A stretch of 64,000 nt of DNA from Winogradskyella vincentii (lineage in GTDB: Bacteria; Bacteroidota; Bacteroidia; Flavobacteriales; Flavobacteriaceae), in the NCBI RefSeq assembly GCF_020166345.1, contig NZ_JAIUJS010000006.1:62001-126000 (forward strand). The letters run 5' to 3'. Positions 60,727-64,000 of the stretch are shown piece after piece. The first letter of the stretch is position 1, and every line of letters begins with the position of its first letter. The notes beneath the pieces were generated by a model. The model made no database searches. It had not been told where the DNA came from and was given only the letters and a program-made list of their open reading frames with translations. Both the position numbers and the translations under genes were made by a program.

Positions 60727-61938
60727 ATGCAAAACCAACAGCGTTCTCAATTTGAATTTGTCGTCTTAATGGCTGCACTGATGTCAATCGTTGCATTGTC
60801 AATTGATGCTGTACTTCCTGCATTGCCCCAAATCGGAGAGTTTTTAAATGTGTCTAGTCCCTTAGAAAATCCTAAACTGATAACTTCTATATTTCTGGGA
60901 CTTGGTATCGGACAACTCGTGTTTGGACCATTATCCGATAGTTTTGGCAGAAAACCAATTGTATACGCAGGCTTTATTCTATTTGTTATAGCGTCTATTA
61001 TTTGTGTAACGACGAAGAATTTTGAAATGATGCTTTTTGGTCGTGTATTACAAGGTATAGGATTAGCTTCACCAAGAACTATGTGTATCGCGATGGTAAG
61101 AGACTCTTATGAAGGCGATTATATGGCCAAAATACTGTCCATAGTAGTTATGGTATTTATTCTTGTTCCTGTTGTGGCTCCTACTATAGGACAATATTTA
61201 ATGAATAATTATAGTTGGCAATTTATTTTCACATTTACACTAATATTTGGGGTAATTGTAATACTGTGGTTTTGGTTAAGACAACCTGAAACTCTTAAAG
61301 ACAAATACCGAATTCCTTACAGGTTGACAATCTTCACCACAGGAACTATACAATTCTTTAGAATAAAATCTGCAGTAATTTATACACTTCTATCTGGTTT
61401 TATAACAGGTTCCTTTATGGTTTACCTAAGCACTTCACAACAGATTTTTGAAAATCAATATAATTTAGCCGAAGAATTCCCATTAATCTTTGCAAGCTTA
61501 GCTATTTCAGTAGGTTTAGCCACTTTTATGAACAGTCAATTGGTTGTAAAATATGGCATGAAGACCATTGTTCATATTGCAATGATTAGCTTCATTTTAA
61601 CTTCGCTTATTTTTTTATTAATGTTCTCGGGAGGAAACAATCCGAGTATTGAAGTATTAATAGGTTTCTTTGCTGTGCAGTTTTTTACCATAGGATTTTT
61701 ATTTGGGAATCTAAGGGCTTTGGCTATGGAACCTATGGGACATATAGCAGGAATTGGCTCTGCATTAAATGGCTTTATTTCAACTGTGATGGCAGTACCA
61801 ATTGCAGATTACATTGGGAGTTATATTGAAGATTCTGTACAACCCTTGTTTATTGGGTTTTTGGTATGTGGTTTAATCTCACTATTACTTTTTTACGGCA
61901 ACAGTAATTGGGTATCCAAACTTTTGAAAACAGTTTAA
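60727..61938 (+). CDS. MFS multidrug transporter (Bcr/CflA type)
   Basis: A 403-residue protein with twelve membrane helices. The loop 2-3 motif A reads FGPLSDSFGRKPIV, and the start region VVLMAALMSIVALSIDAVLPALPQIG is typical of the Bcr/CflA drug-proton antiporters. It should export drugs or small molecules. It is monocistronic, and its stop overlaps the convergent threonylcarbamoyl-AMP synthase gene by 4 nt. Confidence 0.9.
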   Translation: MQNQQRSQFEFVVLMAALMSIVALSIDAVLPALPQIGEFLNVSSPLENPKLITSIFLGLGIGQLVFGPLSDSFGRKPIVYAGFILFVIASIICVTTKNFEMMLFGRVLQGIGLASPRTMCIAMVRDSYEGDYMAKILSIVVMVFILVPVVAPTIGQYLMNNYSWQFIFTFTLIFGVIVILWFWLRQPETLKDKYRIPYRLTIFTTGTIQFFRIKSAVIYTLLSGFITGSFMVYLSTSQQIFENQYNLAEEFPLIFASLAISVGLATFMNSQLVVKYGMKTIVHIAMISFILTSLIFLLMFSGGNNPSIEVLIGFFAVQFFTIGFLFGNLRALAMEPMGHIAGIGSALNGFISTVMAVPIADYIGSYIEDSVQPLFIGFLVCGLISLLLFYGNSNWVSKLLKTV

Positions 61939-62555
61939 AAAATTTCTAAACTTCCTTTTCCTTCCCTTAATATTACTGGAGGTTTTTCTGATAGATCAAT
62001 AATTGTTGATGCCTCATTTCCACCGTAACCACCATCAATAACAATATCAACTAAATTATCCCATTTTTCATAAATTAATTCGGGATCTGTAGTATATTCA
62101 ATAATATCATCTTCATCTCTGATTGAAGTAGATACAATTGGGTTGCCTAAAGCAGAAACAAGTGCCAACGCAATAGAATTATCTGGCACTCTAATACCAA
62201 CAGTCTTACGTTTTTTAAATGGATTGGGTAAATTTTTGGAACCAGGCAAAATAAACGTATATGCTCCGGGTAATGCTCGTTTTAAAATTTTGAAGGTCGT
62301 GGTATCTATTTGCTTTACATAATCACTAAGATTACTTAAATCTTCACAAACAAACGAAAAGTTAGATTTCTCTAACTTAACGCCTTTAATTTGAGCAATG
62401 CGTTCTAAAGCTTTAATATTTGTAATATCACAGCCCAAACCATAAACCGTATCAGTTGGATATATTACCAACCCACCTTTTTGAAGCACCTCAACAACTT
62501 TCTGAACCGCTTTTTGGTTAGGGTTTTCTGGATATATTTTAATGTATTCTGCCAT
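61935..62555 (-). CDS. L-threonylcarbamoyladenylate synthase (Sua5/YciO/YrdC family)
   Basis: A 206-residue protein. GGLVIYPTDTVYGLGCD, the lysine-rich loop, and PGAYTFILPG followed by TVGIRVPD are the YrdC-fold signatures. The family makes threonylcarbamoyl-AMP for the tRNA t6A modification. The length is intermediate between TsaC and YciO, so an RNA-binding YciO-like role cannot be excluded. It starts 11 nt after the stop of the gene at 62567. Confidence 0.88.
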   Translation of the reverse strand: MAEYIKIYPENPNQKAVQKVVEVLQKGGLVIYPTDTVYGLGCDITNIKALERIAQIKGVKLEKSNFSFVCEDLSNLSDYVKQIDTTTFKILKRALPGAYTFILPGSKNLPNPFKKRKTVGIRVPDNSIALALVSALGNPIVSTSIRDEDDIIEYTTDPELIYEKWDNLVDIVIDGGYGGNEASTIIDLSEKPPVILREGKGSLEIF

Positions 62556-62566
62556 TGTTTATTAAT

Positions 62567-63160
62567 CTAGCCTCTTCGCCTTCTGGATTGATTATTATAA
62601 TTATCAGGTCTGTTCCTTGCATCATCTCCTCTTCTTCTTGGCATTATCTTTTCTTTTTCTGCTTTTTGAAACTTTAACCACTTTTCGTTTTGATCTTCAT
62701 TCAACAATGCTTTTAACTGATTGTTTAATTCTTCTTCATCACTTCTTATCTGTTCTTGTATTGGTTGTAGTTTTTCTCTAACCATTGTCATGGTTTCTCG
62801 CATTAACTCTCTGTTCTGGGTCGACCTAGCTATTTCCATGTTTTGGTTTACTACAATATCCAACCCTTCAAATAAATCCTTGTTTTCAGTATTGATTTTA
62901 TTCATTTGAAGATTATGGTTCTCAATTTTAGCAACAACAATTGAAGCTACGGAATCAGATTTTTTAAGCTTTAACTTCTTTATGGTTTTCTTAGAATCAT
63001 ACTCAATTATACCAGACATTTTTTGAGATTCAAATTTTTGAACTTCCCTAGCTCCAGAATTTTGAGATTGATTGGAATTGCCACGTCTTCCGCCACCAGG
63101 TGGCTGTGCATATACATATGCAGATTGAAAAAATACAAGTAAAAAAATTAATGCTCTCAT
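62567..63160 (-). CDS. Secreted CpxP/Spy-like helical protein with Arg/Gly-rich ends
   Basis: A 197-residue protein with a signal peptide (about 1-18, AYVYAQ). A Gly/Arg/Asn/Ser-rich stretch (PPGGGRRGNSNQSQNSG) comes first, then a long helical core (about 35-165, ELMRETMTMVREKLQPIQEQI) and a basic Arg-rich tail (QSRRRRG). The layout resembles periplasmic Spy/CpxP-like proteins, but no LTxxQ motif is clear. It is probably co-transcribed with the synthase gene after it. Confidence 0.75.
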   Translation of the reverse strand: MRALIFLLVFFQSAYVYAQPPGGGRRGNSNQSQNSGAREVQKFESQKMSGIIEYDSKKTIKKLKLKKSDSVASIVVAKIENHNLQMNKINTENKDLFEGLDIVVNQNMEIARSTQNRELMRETMTMVREKLQPIQEQIRSDEEELNNQLKALLNEDQNEKWLKFQKAEKEKIMPRRRGDDARNRPDNYNNQSRRRRG

Positions 63161-63191
63161 ATCAGTTTATAATAGTTAACAGAAATTAGAA

Positions 63192-64000
63192 TTATCCTAA
63201 TACTTCAAGTTTAGCAAAACGCAACAGCAATTTTTTAGTGTCACCATTTTCAAATTTTATTTCAGCTTTTAAATCACCACCTGTACCTTCTATTTTCATT
63301 ACTTCACCCCTACCAAATCGCTGATGATTTACAACATTCCCAACAACTAAATTCGTATCAAACAAATTAGTAGAACCACTAGTCTTACTCACGGGTTTTA
63401 ACTTCTTAGGCGTACTAATTTTAAAGCTCTCAGGTTTTTTCTTTTGTTCCTTCTTTTGAAATTTTGGTGATTTAGGTTTAGCAAATCGTACTTTATTGGG
63501 TTCTATATCACCAAAAATTGAAGCGTCCAACATTGGGTTAAATCGTTGTTCTTTTAAAGGCGTTGTTATGTTTACAAACTTATCATCAATCTCTTCAATA
63601 AAACGACTAGGTTCTGCATCAATCAATTTTCCCCAACGGTAACGCGAAAGGGTGTATGTTAAGTAAGCTTGTTTTTCTGCTCGCGTCAATGCTACATAGA
63701 ATAATCGTCTTTCTTCCTCAAGTTCACTCCGTGTATTCATACTCATTGCACTTGGAAATAAATCTTCTTCCATTCCGACAATAAACACATGCGGAAACTC
63801 TAGACCCTTCGCCAAGTGAATTGTCATTAATGCCACGTGGTTTGGATCTCCTTTATCGCCATCGAGATCCGTGGCTAAAGCTACATCTTCTAAAAATTCC
63901 GCCAAGGAGTCGCCTGCATCTGCCAACTCAATTTGCCCTTCTACAAAATCCTTTATACCGTTCAATAATTCTTGTACATTTTCCATTCTGGTAACACCTT
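63192..64000 (-). CDS. UvrD/PcrA-type DNA helicase, C-terminal part
   Basis: The frame is open to the right edge, so only about 268 C-terminal residues are visible. MTIHLAKGLEFPHVFIVGMEE and RRLFYVALTRA are helicase motifs V and VI of superfamily 1. The end carries the small module NVVNHQRFGRGEV that closes UvrD/PcrA proteins, preceded by a Lys/Ser-rich linker. The enzyme unwinds DNA in repair. An ATG at 63986 is internal; GVTR precedes it in frame. Confidence 0.9.
   Translation of the reverse strand, partial: GVTRMENVQELLNGIKDFVEGQIELADAGDSLAEFLEDVALATDLDGDKGDPNHVALMTIHLAKGLEFPHVFIVGMEEDLFPSAMSMNTRSELEEERRLFYVALTRAEKQAYLTYTLSRYRWGKLIDAEPSRFIEEIDDKFVNITTPLKEQRFNPMLDASIFGDIEPNKVRFAKPKSPKFQKKEQKKKPESFKISTPKKLKPVSKTSGSTNLFDTNLVVGNVVNHQRFGRGEVMKIEGTGGDLKAEIKFENGDTKKLLLRFAKLEVLG

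Overview
The window is AT-rich chromosomal DNA from a member of the Bacteroidota, almost certainly a Flavobacteriaceae. Support comes from a gliding-motility gene (gldG), a type IX secretion sorting tail, many lipoproteins and secreted proteins typical of the phylum, no Shine-Dalgarno-like leaders, and repeated use of the Bacteroidota -7 promoter element TAnnTTTG. Gene order is compact. No rRNA, tRNA, insertion sequence, prophage or CRISPR array was seen. Several coding starts are placed at an internal ATG because the longer reading begins at TTG inside a promoter-like element.

Layout. 1-2.6 kb: end of gldG, dnaN, a DUF4870 protein. 2.6-11.4 kb: a minus-strand stress/redox block made of a tolC-adaptor-RND pump-DUF2892 operon, a peroxiredoxin, a 49-residue membrane protein, and a rhodanese lipoprotein plus cytochrome c/DUF3365 operon. 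11.5-19.4 kb: mnmE, a TlpA-like lipoprotein, rhomboid protease, LpxL-like acyltransferase, a PLP enzyme, glmM, an ACP-phosphodiesterase-like gene. 19.4-27.6 kb: gamma-glutamyltransferase, tricorn-like protease, AlkD-like repair protein, ATP-grasp enzyme, small unknowns. 27.7-40.7 kb: uvrA, LOG protein, secreted nuclease/phosphatase with an M1-like/outer-membrane partner, fused 2-oxoacid dehydrogenase E1, two tandem PPK2 kinases, a frameshifted small secreted protein. 40.8-43.8 kb: AraC-type regulator and a DoxX operon. 43.9-49.4 kb: AprA-like methyltransferase, DUF202, a lipoprotein with a LytS/LytTR pair, unknowns. 49.4-64 kb: RNA methyltransferase, metal transporter, M42 peptidase, NUDIX, PrsW, a biotin-dependent acyl-CoA carboxylase, MFS transporter, threonylcarbamoyl-AMP synthase, and the C-terminal end of a UvrD/PcrA helicase.

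Most notable signal. The promoters of the pump operon, the peroxiredoxin and the rhodanese/cytochrome operon each carry the dyad GTAAC-N4-GTTAC. In all three its centre lies exactly 36.5 bp from the downstream end of a TAnnTTT(G/A) element. The small membrane gene between them has a degenerate dyad at the same distance. This looks like one CRP/FNR-type regulon, with the regulator outside the window, joining efflux, peroxide removal, sulfur transfer and haem-protein functions. Other regulatory patterns are two divergent gene pairs that share symmetric 8+3+8 bp bidirectional promoters, and matching dyads in front of the AraC gene and the doxX operon it probably controls.
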